From NCBI GenBank assembly GCA_013400975.1, contig WBMZ01010827.1:1-64000 (forward strand): a stretch of DNA of 64,000 bases. The letters are read 5' to 3'. The position numbers and the translations under genes are program-made. Below the pieces are notes generated by a model. That model had not been told where the DNA came from and ran no database searches. It worked only from the letters and a program-made list of their open reading frames with translations. The stretch comes from Atrichornis clamosus (Eukaryota > Chordata > Aves > Passeriformes > Menuridae). Positions 38,908 through 49,608 of this stretch are shown here, one piece after another; the stretch's first letter is position 1; each line of letters starts with the position of its first letter.

Positions 38908-41900
38908 ATACCCCATACTATTACACTGTCAAAAGTCATGTAAAAATGGGGTGGAAAGTGAGTAAAGAAGCTCTGTTTTGTCATCTGAGAAGTCTTATTC
39001 TGCTGCACCACTGGAAAGAGAAGTGAAGTGAACCTCTGTCGCCATTTACTAGAATTCTTTTATGTGCACAAGAAGAGATGGAGAAGAAAAACTCTGGTCA
39101 CAGTTTTTGTCAAAATAATTTTCAAATGCACAACATTTCTTTGGGAAAGTTTGCTTTATATTTCTCTTTAAAGATGTGTTTTGTCTTGACCTACCTGAAA
39201 ACCATATTTCTTTATTTAAAGTGGGAGGTTTGGAATAAAAAAAAATACACATACACACTACTGCATTGTGCAGAGGAAGTTTGTTCTGTTTTCTTGCTTG
39301 GTTGTGCTTGCTCACCATGTCCCCTGTTATTGTCACTCTTCACCCTTTCATATGGGTGACTGAGAGCAGTCCTATGCTTGAACAGCTTTTCCTTCCAGGA
39401 ACAAAGTGGCTGGGGCTCCCTCATGATGTTTTTATGACATGAGGATTTACCATGAGATGCAATGAATCATTTCTATGTCACATCAAATTACTAAAGAGAA
39501 CACCAAAGTGGTTTCATAAATATGCTTTTTCGGATAAATATAGCTCTGTGCAGCAATCCAGCTCCTAAGCATAGGTCGTTCTTTTGGCCTTCCATACCAT
39601 TTAGATATTGCTCCTTTAGTTTTACTATCCAAGGACACAGATAACAACAGGCTGCAGGTACTGCCTGAAGGAAACACCCTATAGTGTAAATAAGGCAGTA
39701 ATCCCAGGTGGTCTCAGCATGAGGAGAATTGGCGGGATTCCCACATACATTATCTGTGAGGTGTCATGAACAGATCCCTCTCCAGCATTCTCACTATTCT
39801 CACTCTAAATTATAAAAAACCTGCTGATGATGGTCATTATTAATGACTTATGACTGATATATCCTTGATAGTTAAATGATTGTTTTCTATCTAATGGCTT
39901 TCTCTGGGCTACATACCTTCCTTATTAAAAACATAAATGTGAAACCAGCATAAGGCTTGCTTACTTTTTATTCTTTCCTAGAATCCCAATAACATTTACA
40001 AAAGAGAATAGCAGTATATGGCAGATGACAGAAAGATGCAGAAAACAAAAGAGGTAAGAATGCTGGAGAAGGAAACATCACAGAAACTAGAAAAAAAATA
40101 CAGGGCTAGAACATTTCTTTACATAAGAATAGGCATAGGATTTCTTAATCAACTTGTGAAACCATTTACCATTAGCTGTTTTTGAGCAATATATCCATAT
40201 GTCTTTCTGATGGTTTATATCTATTTCTTTATAGTATAGCCTTGTTACTCAGGCTTTCTAGGGCTGTTTGTGAAAACAAACCCAACCCAACAATGAATAT
40301 AGATGGCAAGTGTACCATTAGCAATTATTTCCAAGTTAGAGAGCAGTGCTTTCACAAGTGCTTTCAAAACTAGGTTTTCTCACAGATTGCCTGAGTGTAC
40401 CTCGGTATTTTTCAAAATTAAAATGAAGCATTTGTATTTCTCCCCTAGCACAGACAAAAAAACCGCCCACCAAACCCAAAACTAACAATAATATAAGTTA
40501 TGCAAAGGCATCAAAACAGATAAACAAATATAGTAAATTCATAACTGGTGTTATCTAAACCTAAGGATCTCTCCCACCTCTCGAAGAAGGGCAAAAATTG
40601 TGGGTGGGCACCAGAGAGACTAAGGAAAAGAATGTTTTCTTCTGTAGGTTGTGGGTGATCTGATCTCTTAATCCAGCAGTTCTTAGTATTTGCATGTTGC
40701 GTTAATTACCTATGTAAATTATTTTCTGGTTATATTAACTTTGTGACTTCTTTTGTTCTGATCTTTGACTTTCAATAAAGATAAGAAAATAGCAAACTTA
40801 AACGGCAATTCTAATTTAAAAGCCTTTGATCGTGAAAGTCTCCAACACAACAGAAATGTTATGGTCAATTACAAGGAAGTTCTAGAAACAACTCCAGTTT
40901 GTTCTGCGGATATAACGCAGAGATGACATTCGTCTACACTTCATTGCCATTTAGTGCAAAAGTACAACTTAAATACTTGAAAATTTAGAAGAATAATTCA
41001 AGAAGTACTTTCAGCAAATGTGATTTTCATTGCCCCATTTTCTTCAGAGAAACACAAGACTTGAATATTAATGCCACAGAAATAATGGCAAAGTTGGCTG
41101 TGATGGTAAATCTTGTTAGTAAACAAAAGCTGCATCTGAAAAATATTGTCATTAAAAGCTATGTAGTAGTTAATTGAGTCTGATATGAAATTTAGTGCTG
41201 GAAAGTTAATGACTAATGCAGCTATTTCACAGAACTTGGTTACTGCAGGCTCTATAATGATCTCCTTTTCTTCATAGCAACAATGAAATTAACCTCTCCT
41301 TTGTCCTGCAGGTGTTGTGTTCTGATAATGCATATCCTTTACAAGTATGAGGAAATTATTTGCTTTGCATGCAAATTGAGCATAAGCTGAATCTATATGG
41401 AAAATAAAATGAGCACTTCTTATATTTTTGAACTGAAGAATACACACTGGAATGTAAGTCACAATTCAATAAGATGGCATCCTGAGTGACTTAAAATAAC
41501 ATTAGTACAGGTAGGGATTTAGATGATTATTGCTTTTATGAGTTTCTACTTCTATTATTCTACTGTATTAAAACCTTACTGGACACAAACCCTCAAGTTA
41601 GCAAAGCTCTTCCCTTTTTTCATCTTAGGAATCCCAAAGGATGGACAGTTTTAAGTAGAGTAGTCCAGAAATCAGGTTGAGGAGCTGAGGGAATTAGGGT
41701 AAAAGGAACATTGTTAGCTTTAGATTATCAAGGTATCTACTGGATTAAAGGAGGCAGAGTGCATTTATAATTTGGAGTTGAGAATATGAAAAGGAACAAC
41801 AAAGCCTCCTGGCATGGTGTCAGAAAAGCCATGTGGTGTGAGAGTATTAGGAATGAAACTATAGGAAATAACCCAGTATGGCTGGAATAAGTAATATGAG

Positions 41901-43476
41901 AATTCACTGCACTCAAAGTTTTTTTTTTGTTTGTTCATTCTAGTGACTAAATTGCTTGTGCATGTCTTATTGGCTGTATTATCAAGAGACATATAGCAGT
42001 AGAAATGGTGAGAGTTGGTTATGCCTTCAGTGTGAGTATGAAACATCAAGAAAAGTTTGATGATGCTTCCTCTCTTCTCTTTTCCAGTTTTCCAGTATTC
42101 TAAAGAAATGTGATAGGGAAGATGACAGACTAACAGAAGATTAATTGACAGGTTTTAATAGATTGTTGTAGTTCTTAATGTAAACTATTCCAACTTGCTT
42201 CTTCCTCTTATTATGAAAAATAGACATGAGGAAAAGTAGGGAAGTGCTTAATATCATCTCCAGAACAATGATGACTGCAACTGACTTAACACCAACCATC
42301 ACTATCAGTGAGACTGTGTAGACTAATTTGGTTTGCACATTTAGTAACTACATTAGCAAATCTAAACAACACAATAACAATAAATTTGAGAAAGCAGCAT
42401 GCTGGACTTATTATTGCAAGCTCAGCCTAAGCACGCAGTTTCTGCATATGCCATAAAAGGGATGCATAATCTTGGGTATAAACAAATATTGATTTTTTTG
42501 AATGGGAGGTAATTATCCAGGAATGACATTTTCAAAGACTAGCTTAGAGTTAGAAAATGAGTGGGAAACCATTCCTTTGTATAAACTACAAAACTAAACT
42601 ACAAAACAAAACTATTAAACTAAAGTTTAATAGGACAGTACTGTAGAATTCTGTATGTCAAAGTCAGTGATATATAACTGAAGAAGAAATTAGATGCTGG
42701 GTTAGGAAGCATAAAATATTGGAAGTCTCAGTCAGCTTTTCTTTATTCTGAACAATACTGTTCTGTTCGAGTTTTTTCTCCCCATACATTAAATAGGAAA
42801 AACTCTTATGGGAAAAATTGTAGAATTGTGTAACAGTGTTAACTTTTGGTTTAATTTCCCAATATAAAAATGATATGAAGGAACAATTTGACAATAGATC
42901 TGGTGAGAATTTTTATTCTTAGAAAAATCTGAAAATTGGTAAAGGAAGACATACAAAGTCAGAAAAATCCTCAGAAGAAAAATACTGGTAACCATTTATT
43001 TTACAATGCTAGCATATTTTTTGTTGGAAAACTTCAAAATTTTTATTCTGATAAATGTCTCCCAGCTCTCACACATGCCAGAAACTGAAATCTTGAGGTC
43101 TATTATTAGTGCATAGCATTTAGATATCTCACAGTTATGTCTATTTGTACTAAACAGTGGTTCCTGAAAACTGAAACCAAGAAAGATTACTAAAACTCAC
43201 AGAGACTTTAAGAATGTCTCATAACTTTCAGTGGTTGTATGACAGCCTTGGTTTATAAAGAGAGAAAGTAAAATTTATCTGTATGCATCTGTGTGTACCA
43301 AGGAGTAAGAGAAAGAAAGGAAAGTTCATAAGGCAAGTGTCCATATCTTAGTTTAAAAACTCATATATAAAATATAATACTTGAAATATGTCAGTATGTA
43401 ATAACAAAGTTTAGTGGGAAGTCTCATTTCAAACATCATATGCATCAGTAATGTAACAGTCATCTCTTGATTTTTC
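38908..43476. other. AT-rich non-coding DNA, nothing recognised
   Basis: No gene or known repeat is recognised. The stretch 41040-41410 is non-repetitive with several homeobox-like ATTA cores and a POU octamer (listed separately). It could be conserved non-coding DNA, which needs a comparison with other birds to decide. Confidence 0.5.
41364..41376 (+). promoter_or_regulatory. POU octamer in a 12-bp palindrome
   Basis: TTTGCATGCAAA at 41364-41375 is a perfect palindrome, and its right half extends to the canonical POU octamer ATGCAAAT (41369-41376). The left half misses the last base of a second octamer. Binding is not shown, and a match of this length can occur by chance. Confidence 0.35.
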
Positions 43477-43672
43477 ATCATAGAATCACAGAATCATTAA
43501 GGTTGGGAGGGACCTCCAGAGGTCATCTTGCCCAATCCCACTACTCAAAGCAAGATCAAGCAGAGCAGATTGGTTAAGAATGTGTCCAGTTGGGTTTCGA
43601 CTTTCTCCAAGGACTGAGACTCTTCAGCCTCTCCAGGCAACCTGTTCCAGTGTTCAACCACCTTAAAGTTTT
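43477..43672 (-). mobile_element. CR1 LINE, minus strand, 3' end (segment 1 of 3)
   Basis: The element starts at its tail, atcatagaatcacagaatca, continues through gggagggacctccagaggtcat and reaches the block around caacctgttccagtgttcaa. It is then broken by an inserted CR1 tail, and the same element continues at 43781 and again at about 44326. Confidence 0.92.
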
Positions 43673-43679
43673 CAGCAAC

Positions 43680-43773
43680 CTGATCTAGTAAAAGATGTCC
43701 CTGCCCATGGCAGGGAGTTTGACTGAGTGATCTTTAAAAGATGCTTTCCCACCTAAACCTTTTAGTGATTCTA
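43680..43773 (+). mobile_element. 94-bp CR1 tail nested in another CR1, with target duplication
   Basis: This plus-strand 3' fragment (atgtccctgcccatggcagg, then gatctttaaaagatgctttc, ending ttagtgattcta) lies in the opposite orientation to its host CR1. It is flanked by the exact 7-base direct repeat CAGCAAC (43673-43679 and 43774-43780), which marks it as a separate insertion into the older element. CR1 insertions usually have short or no visible target duplications, so this is a clear example. Confidence 0.85.
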
Positions 43774-43780
43774 CAGCAAC

Positions 43781-43979
43781 TACACCTCTCCTTGTGTTTA
43801 ACTAGAGTTGTCTGCTTTCTACTTCGTACATGCTGCCTCTTGTCTTTTTGGTAGGTGTCACTGACAAGAGTCTGACTCCTATAACTTTATTTTTTCCCAT
43901 TAAATCCTGATGCACATTAAAAAGATCCCACCAAACCCTTTCTTCTTCACGGAAAAAGTCCCAGCTCTCAGTCTGTCGC
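43781..43979 (-). mobile_element. CR1 LINE, minus strand (segment 2 of 3)
   Basis: This continues the element of 43477. Read on the minus strand, the decayed C-terminal reverse-transcriptase part is visible (FREEERVWWDLFNVHQDL, then TPTKKTRGSMYEVESRQL), matching the place where LFSLEKRRLRGDL and the RTRGN block stand in better preserved copies. It is cut at 43979 by an LTR. Confidence 0.88.
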
Positions 43980-44325
43980 TGTTGAACCACTGGCAGAGAG
44001 AAAGAACCAGACGAGTTCGGATGAGGCAGAAAATCTGAATTTATTATTTAATTCTAAAACTTATATAGACTTTCCAAAGGTCGTCCGGATTGGGTCAATT
44101 CATATCCTCCCCCTAGGCCGATAGGCCAGGTAGAATGTCCATCTTTCCAGAGACAGTTTTCAATAACATCCAAGCTTTTATCTCCATTTACAAAACATAG
44201 AAGGAAGAAGAGAAAAGTTCCCGTGGGAAAGGTCTGTGTTACCACATCAGTCTTTCCTAGTTCAACGGATACTTCAATCCTTGAATCATGGTGAAGTGGT
44301 CCTTCACCATGTTGTCTCCAATACA
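43980..44325 (-). mobile_element. Family-C ERV solo LTR (346 bp) nested in CR1
   Basis: Read on the minus strand, it begins TGTATTGG (44325) and ends TTCAACA (43980). A TATATAAG box lies at about 44068-44061, and 15-25 bases on comes an AATAAA signal at 44045-44040, followed by about 60 bases of R-U5. This order is that of a minus-strand LTR. The flanks do not show a target duplication, and about 85 bases of the host CR1 are missing at the site, so a deletion accompanied or followed the insertion. No internal retroviral genes are present. I do not recognise the exact family. Confidence 0.75.
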
Positions 44326-44326
44326 C
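44054..44326 (-). other. Open frame across the U3 of the family-C LTR
   Basis: A 90-codon frame without stops starts with GTG at the very 5' edge of the LTR (44326) and ends just past the TATA box. It includes GPLHHDSRIEVSVELGKTD and a hydrophobic FPTGTFLFFLLCFV stretch. Some retroviruses have U3 coding sequence (an env end or an accessory gene), but I recognise no such protein here. Chance is a reasonable explanation. Confidence 0.2.
44287..44311. repeat. Perfect 10-bp hairpin near the 5' edge of the family-C U3
   Basis: CATGGTGAAG (44287-44296), a five-base loop TGGTC, and the exact complement CTTCACCATG (44302-44311) form a stable stem. It lies 15-40 bases inside the LTR's 5' end. Confidence 0.9.
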
Positions 44327-44507
44327 TCATTCCTCTGGTTCTATGGAGCCTAGCACTGGGAATAGCGCTCCATGTGTCTCACCAGTACTGAGTAGATGGG
44401 AAGGAGCAGCTACGTAAACCTGCTTGCTGGTGGTGCTCTTCCTAATACAGTCCTGGATGCTGTTGAACTTCTTAGCTGTGAGGGCGCATTGGTGGCCCTT
44501 GTTGCAG
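44326..44507 (-). mobile_element. CR1 LINE, minus strand (segment 3 of 3)
   Basis: After the LTR, the host CR1 resumes with tatggagcctagcactggg, then caccagtactgagtagatgg, then ttcctaatacagtcctggat and gctgttgaacttcttagctg, all blocks that follow in order in antisense CR1. It ends near 44507, where unrelated DNA begins. Together the three segments are one CR1 of about 580 bp carrying two younger insertions. Confidence 0.9.
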
Positions 44508-45062
44508 ATTAATTTTTGAGAATCAAAGGGCCAGTTTTATTTTGTAGTCTAGGTTTGTAAATCTAGGTCCTGATCAAGTAGTCTGATCTCACTCTTGATT
44601 TTAAAGTGGAGCATCACAGTACTGATATTTTAAATGTATCCTTTATTTCTTATTCAAATTTTGAAATTCCACAATTAACCTTTGGTCACTTAATTATTAT
44701 ATTTTTCCACCTAACTGAGGCAACTTCTTTTCATTCATCTGAAACCTTACCAACTGTGTTCTGTCAGCTGTGGGGTGTTTGTTTGGTTGGTTTTTTCCTT
44801 CAAATTTGTTATTGTATGGGTTGAATGGAAAACGCAGAAGACACAATAGTCCAATGACATATACAGATACTATATAATCTCCCTTGTCCCATGCAGTCTA
44901 TACTTATTCATACTCCATCATGCAAAGATAGCTTTATTTAATCAGCATTAATTACTTTGGCTTTCTTTAAATTTATCTATTGAATTTCCATCAGTATTCA
45001 TGCTTTTCAACCTGTGAAAATGGTCAGACTGGAAAATATATAGTTGTTTGGGACATGGGTTT
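44508..45062. other. AT-rich non-coding DNA, nothing recognised
   Basis: No gene or repeat is recognised. Confidence 0.6.
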
Positions 45063-45116
45063 TACCTTACTATACCAGACGTAGTCTTATACCTTATTAT
45101 ACCAGACGAACTCTTT
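45063..45116 (+). repeat. Imperfect 27-bp tandem duplication
   Basis: Units 45063-45089 and 45090-45116 share tacctta and ttatacc/tataccagacg blocks, with 23 of 27 bases identical. A partial third match, cataccagtctt, follows. Confidence 0.9.
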
Positions 45117-48100
45117 CATACCAGTCTTTTGGCATCTTCATTATTATTGAAATTGAATATTAATTGTCCAGAGATTTCATTATCTGAGCCTCTTCTAATT
45201 ATTGTTTGTAAATTATCCATACCTTGTGATTTCAAAGGTGCAACTTTATTAGTTCTTGTTTAAATTCTGCTTAATATCTGCTTGGATGAAAAGTGTTTTT
45301 CCTTCAATCATCACTTAGTTATTTCCCAAACTTAAGAGTTTTTACTGAAACACTTTAGTCTTCTATGTTAGCAATTTTATTATTTAGATCAAATAAGAAT
45401 ACCTAGGAAGGGACCAAAGATTCATTGACCCCTGAATAGTCTATATGGATTTCAGGGCATTTAGAAAAGATAACAAGGGATGAAAAGCACTTGTCAGACT
45501 GTCATGATTTAAGCACAGCTGACAAATAAGTACCAAGATACTGCTCTCTTAAAATTATGTTAAATTATGAAGTTAAATCTACTTTCTTCATATAGCATAA
45601 AATTTAGTTTTGAAAGAGGAAGTTATAGAAGGGAAAAAACAGAGAAGTGCAGAGCTAAAATACAGTGGAATCATCTCTGTAAAGACCCATGGGATAGTGA
45701 AGAAGCTGTGACATTGCCGGTATTCTCTAGGCTTTGGAATTTTAGATATTAGCTGAGACTGTTGATTGATGCTTTAGTGTTTGTAGAACTATAACTGTTT
45801 TAGGGCAGGACAAAAATTAATTTGTCTGAGGAAATTGAAATTTTGGTTGAATTCATAGATTATAATTAAGGTGGTCTTGATATACTAAACATATCTCTGC
45901 ATTTCAGGTGATATTTTACTGTGTTCCCTAAGGATCATTTACTACTTTTTTGAAGGGCAATGTCAGCTACCTCATTGACCTTTTCATGACTGCAAAGTGA
46001 TGCAGTCATAAATATATGGATATTCAACTGGATGTCTTATTTAGGATGTGCAATTTTGTGAGCTGAAGTTGTCTGCAGCAAGCTGCCCTTGTGACTTTCC
46101 CCAGTGACTTGGTTTAGGGATATTTTTGTAAAGGTATCCAAGGGACAGTTCTAGGCATAATCTGTTGTGGACAACTGTACAATTTAAGCAAAAAGAAGGG
46201 TGGAAGATTTTTCTTCAGAGTCACAATGAGTGACAACATTAAAAAAAAAGGATTTACTGAGTTACAAATTATGTAACTGGAGCCCTGTAGTGTCACATTT
46301 GATTCATTAATACAAGGCAAAAGCATGGGCAGTCTGTCAGTTGAATCTATTTTATTTACTCAAGTTCTATATTCTCCCAGGTAAGAGAATATGGAATCCT
46401 GTTATGTGAACAGATAATCCTGGGACAATGTATTTTAAGTAGGTCCAGAAAGTATGAAAGTTTGTCTTTGGTTTTAAAGTCTCTTGAAATAAGATAAATA
46501 CAACAAAATTGTATCTTTCATTCACTTACAGGTCTGTCAAATCTACAAAATGATACATAAACAAAGTTATCATTATAAGCCACCTTAACTTAAAAAAGAT
46601 GAAAATATATATTTATTGAATTTGTGTGAAGTTGTCTGTGACACACTTCTCTATGGAAGCAATTTAACTGAAGTTTCTCAATTAAACTGCTGAGTTTTGT
46701 TTCAAGGAATAGTCTCATAATGCTTTATATGCAAAGACTGAGGTAGAATGTAATTCTAGTCCAAATTTATTTATTCCAATCTGGCAGCTGAAAGGTAAAG
46801 GTTGAAAAGGTCTCATTTGAAAAGTCTGATGGGAGGAAAATAGATTAAAGAGAGCCTCTCATTTATCCCAACAGGATGGCCTTAACTTTTTTATTCCAGA
46901 CATTAACACTGGCAGAAAATTAATTTATCAAACACTGAATGCAAAGGAAAAACATTAAAAAAATAAAGAACACCTACACTGGAGAATACTGTGAAAAGGA
47001 AAGTTAATAATGTATTGCCAAATTCTTCTCTGAGCTAAAATAAAGGAGTGCTTGTTGCACTACAAAGTTTCAGGTTTCATGTGAACTAAATGTAGGAGTT
47101 TTAGAAATTCGGGATCTCATGAGAGGATAATATTCTTGCCAGTTCTTGATTTTATTAATTTTTTAATTTTAATAACTCTACTATCATCTAGAGGTCCCTG
47201 AATGTAATTAATCACTTGGAAACATGATGGAACTATATAAATAAGAAATTACTCCACTATTTGCAACAATAATTTCATCTAAAATATAACCATAGTATAT
47301 AAACTTGTTGGGAAAAACTAATCTCTACAACAACTAAATTCATCACAGGAGCATTTGATGCTCATCAAAATCAATATCATTTCACTGATGATAATTCATA
47401 TATTACAGTACTAAAGAAAGACATTTGTCATTTTCAACAAGATGAAATTGTGTGGATTTTTCTTTCATTCTTCCTCCTGCAACATTTATATCTGACTGTT
47501 TCCAAGACCAGTGTCCTGCAACAGATGCTGCCAGCAATACTGAATACTTTCAATTAGTAGTTCTCTACTTCTCTGGTAGCTAAGCAACTGACCTGTGGTG
47601 AAGAATACATAATGATCTTGTGCATATCTGGTACCTTAGAGTAACAGACAGAGCATAGACTTCAAAACATGGATTTGTTCACCCATATTGATGACTTTGG
47701 CTTAGCCTTCTGTGAATTATAAAGTGTGTTTACTGTACACTTAACGTAAATCAGTCAAACACTGAAATAAGATGCTGTATACATATTTGGATTTATCTTT
47801 CTCCATTTATTGAAATTACCATGATGTTAGCAAGTAAACATACAGAAACATATGCCCTCTATAAAATCAGGGTAAATAAGGATTTGATATCATCAATATA
47901 CAAACAACCATAATTAACTACATAAGAATATTATTTTTACTTTTTTTTTTAAATGATTGTGAGTAATATGGTCTTGTTAATAAGCCAGTGTTTACTTAAT
48001 GGGAATCTGAGAAAAAACAGCAGCTGGCAGGAACTTAATCTACATAAAAGTGAGGCTCCTAGTTGTCAGGGGGATGGTAGCATGAAAAAAACCCTGACAA

Positions 48101-48232
48101 ATAACGTTTTCTATTATAAATCCTTCCAGTACATTAAGTGAGTCTGTACGTCAGATTTGGTCAGCACTTAATACAACCTCAGATTCTAGAAAATGCCTGA
48201 GGAGTTATTTCTCCTCATCTTTTTTTGATCAG
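45117..48232. other. AT-rich non-coding DNA, nothing recognised
   Basis: Short random frames only. An 8-bp inverted repeat (ATATTCTC...GAGAATAT) lies at 46369-46392. Confidence 0.55.
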
Positions 48233-48413
48233 GGAAGTATGCTTGTTCTGGTACACCGAAACTTTCAACAGTCGTAATCCATTTATATATCATCTGTGGG
48301 AGACTGAACAATGTGAAGAGGATTGGGATGGTCTTACATATAAAGAAAACAATAAAAATTCTTTAAATACACTAGCCAAAAAACTCACAAAGAATCCACA
48401 AGAAGCAAAATAA
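48233..48413 (+). other. Candidate terminal coding exon, unrecognised
   Basis: A T-rich tract ends in GATCAG at 48232, a plausible acceptor. From 48234 the frame is open for 59 codons to a TAA at 48411-48413. The peptide is rich in Trp, Glu, Asn and Lys (for example LFWYTETFNSRNPFIYHLWE and EQCEEDWDGLTYKENNKNS), unlike the Ile/Phe/Leu-rich random frames around it. An AATAAA overlaps the stop codon (48409-48414). I recognise no family and see no upstream exon that must join it. Confidence 0.22.
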
Positions 48414-49022
48414 AAATATTATATATTACTGGGAAAACATTGCAATTGTCTAATTAATTCAGATAGGAACCATAACACTCTAGCTAGCAGAGATAATTCA
48501 TTTGCAAACACATCAAACTTAAAGGTGAAGCTAATTGTCAAAAATCGGTTTGGTTCAGCAGTAGATTTTGCACAGCACCAGATTAAAGAGTATTTGTGTT
48601 AAAGTGTGGTTCAAATCACTCTTCAAGATAAAGAACACACTACTAACTGAAATGATTTGGAAGGGTCTCTGAGATATTTGTATCAGCAGTGAAAAGTATT
48701 CAGCTTGTATGTATTACTTCAGCAGCTCTCCTTTTCTAGTTAGCTCAAGTCCTCAGGGAGCTTTTAGGCATTGTAATCTGCTGTAAAATTAATTTGAAGG
48801 GAAGAGAAAATGTGCGTTGTCAGAAAGACAGGAGAAACTAACATTTACCTACTGGAAGTCTGTGAGTATCTCTGTAATAGTTCATGCTTTAGACTAGTTT
48901 TAGACTAGTAGTATTTATACTTCTCTTGGAATAACTTTTTGGTTTCTTTTTTTTCCTTTTTTTTTTTAATCACAATTATCCTACATGTCTTTAAAATACC
49001 CTACTAATGACAGCTATAACTT
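48414..49022. other. AT-rich non-coding DNA with a T-rich tract
   Basis: Nothing coding is seen. Positions 48938-48968 are T-rich, and an 11-bp tandem motif (ttagactagtt) lies at 48889-48910. Confidence 0.6.
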
Positions 49023-49608
49023 TGTAGTGAGTTGATCCTGGCTGGACACCAGCTACCCAACAAAGCTGCTCTGTAACGTCACTCCTCAGCAGGACAGGGT
49101 AGAGAATATAAAACCACAGGCTTGCAGGTTGAGGCAAGGACAGGAAGAGATCACTCACCAATTATGGTTACAGGCAAAACAGACTAGACTAAGGAAAATT
49201 AGTTTCAATTATTGCCAGTCAAATCAGAGTAGAAGAATGAGAAATAAAGCCAAATCTTAAAACTCCTTGCCCCTACCCTTCCCTTCTCCCCAGGTTCAAC
49301 TTCACTCCCAATTTTTACTATGTCCTCCCCTACAGTGGCACAGCAGGAATGGGGAATGGGGGATGTGGTCAGTTCATCACACTTTGTCTCTATTGCTCCT
49401 TCCTCCTCAGGGTAAGGACTCCTCACACTCTTCCTCTGCTCCAGCGTGGGCTCCTCTCTCCACAGGGCCACAGGTCCTGCAGGAGCCTGCTTCCCACCGG
49501 GTCACAACCTCCTCTGGGCATCCACCTGACCTGCTCTGACATGGGGTCCTCCTCACAGAAGCCACCACTGTAGTCCCTCCACAAACAAAACCTTGCCACC
49601 CAAACTCA
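49023..49608 (-). mobile_element. Family-A ERV LTR, minus strand, internally deleted
   Basis: The end of this LTR (plus-strand start tgtagtgagttgatcctgg) is the reverse complement of the end of the copy at 53306 (gccagggtcaacccacca). Shared blocks, read on the minus strand, are ctgttttgcctgtaacc, aattggtgagtgatct, atgtcagagcaggtggatg and gagaggagcccac. Its own 5' terminus is recognisable as aaaccttgccacccaaac in plus orientation. It lacks roughly 250 bp found in the 5' half of the 53306 copy. The usual AATAAA is changed to AATAAT. Frames on both strands across it are not genes. Confidence 0.85.

Noticed and set aside
46369..46392. 8-bp inverted repeat as a regulatory hairpin
   Set aside because: Hairpins of this size are expected by chance several times in a window this long.
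48600..48630. tRNA-like B-box (ggttcaaatc)
   Set aside because: No A-box at the proper distance and no cloverleaf could be found.
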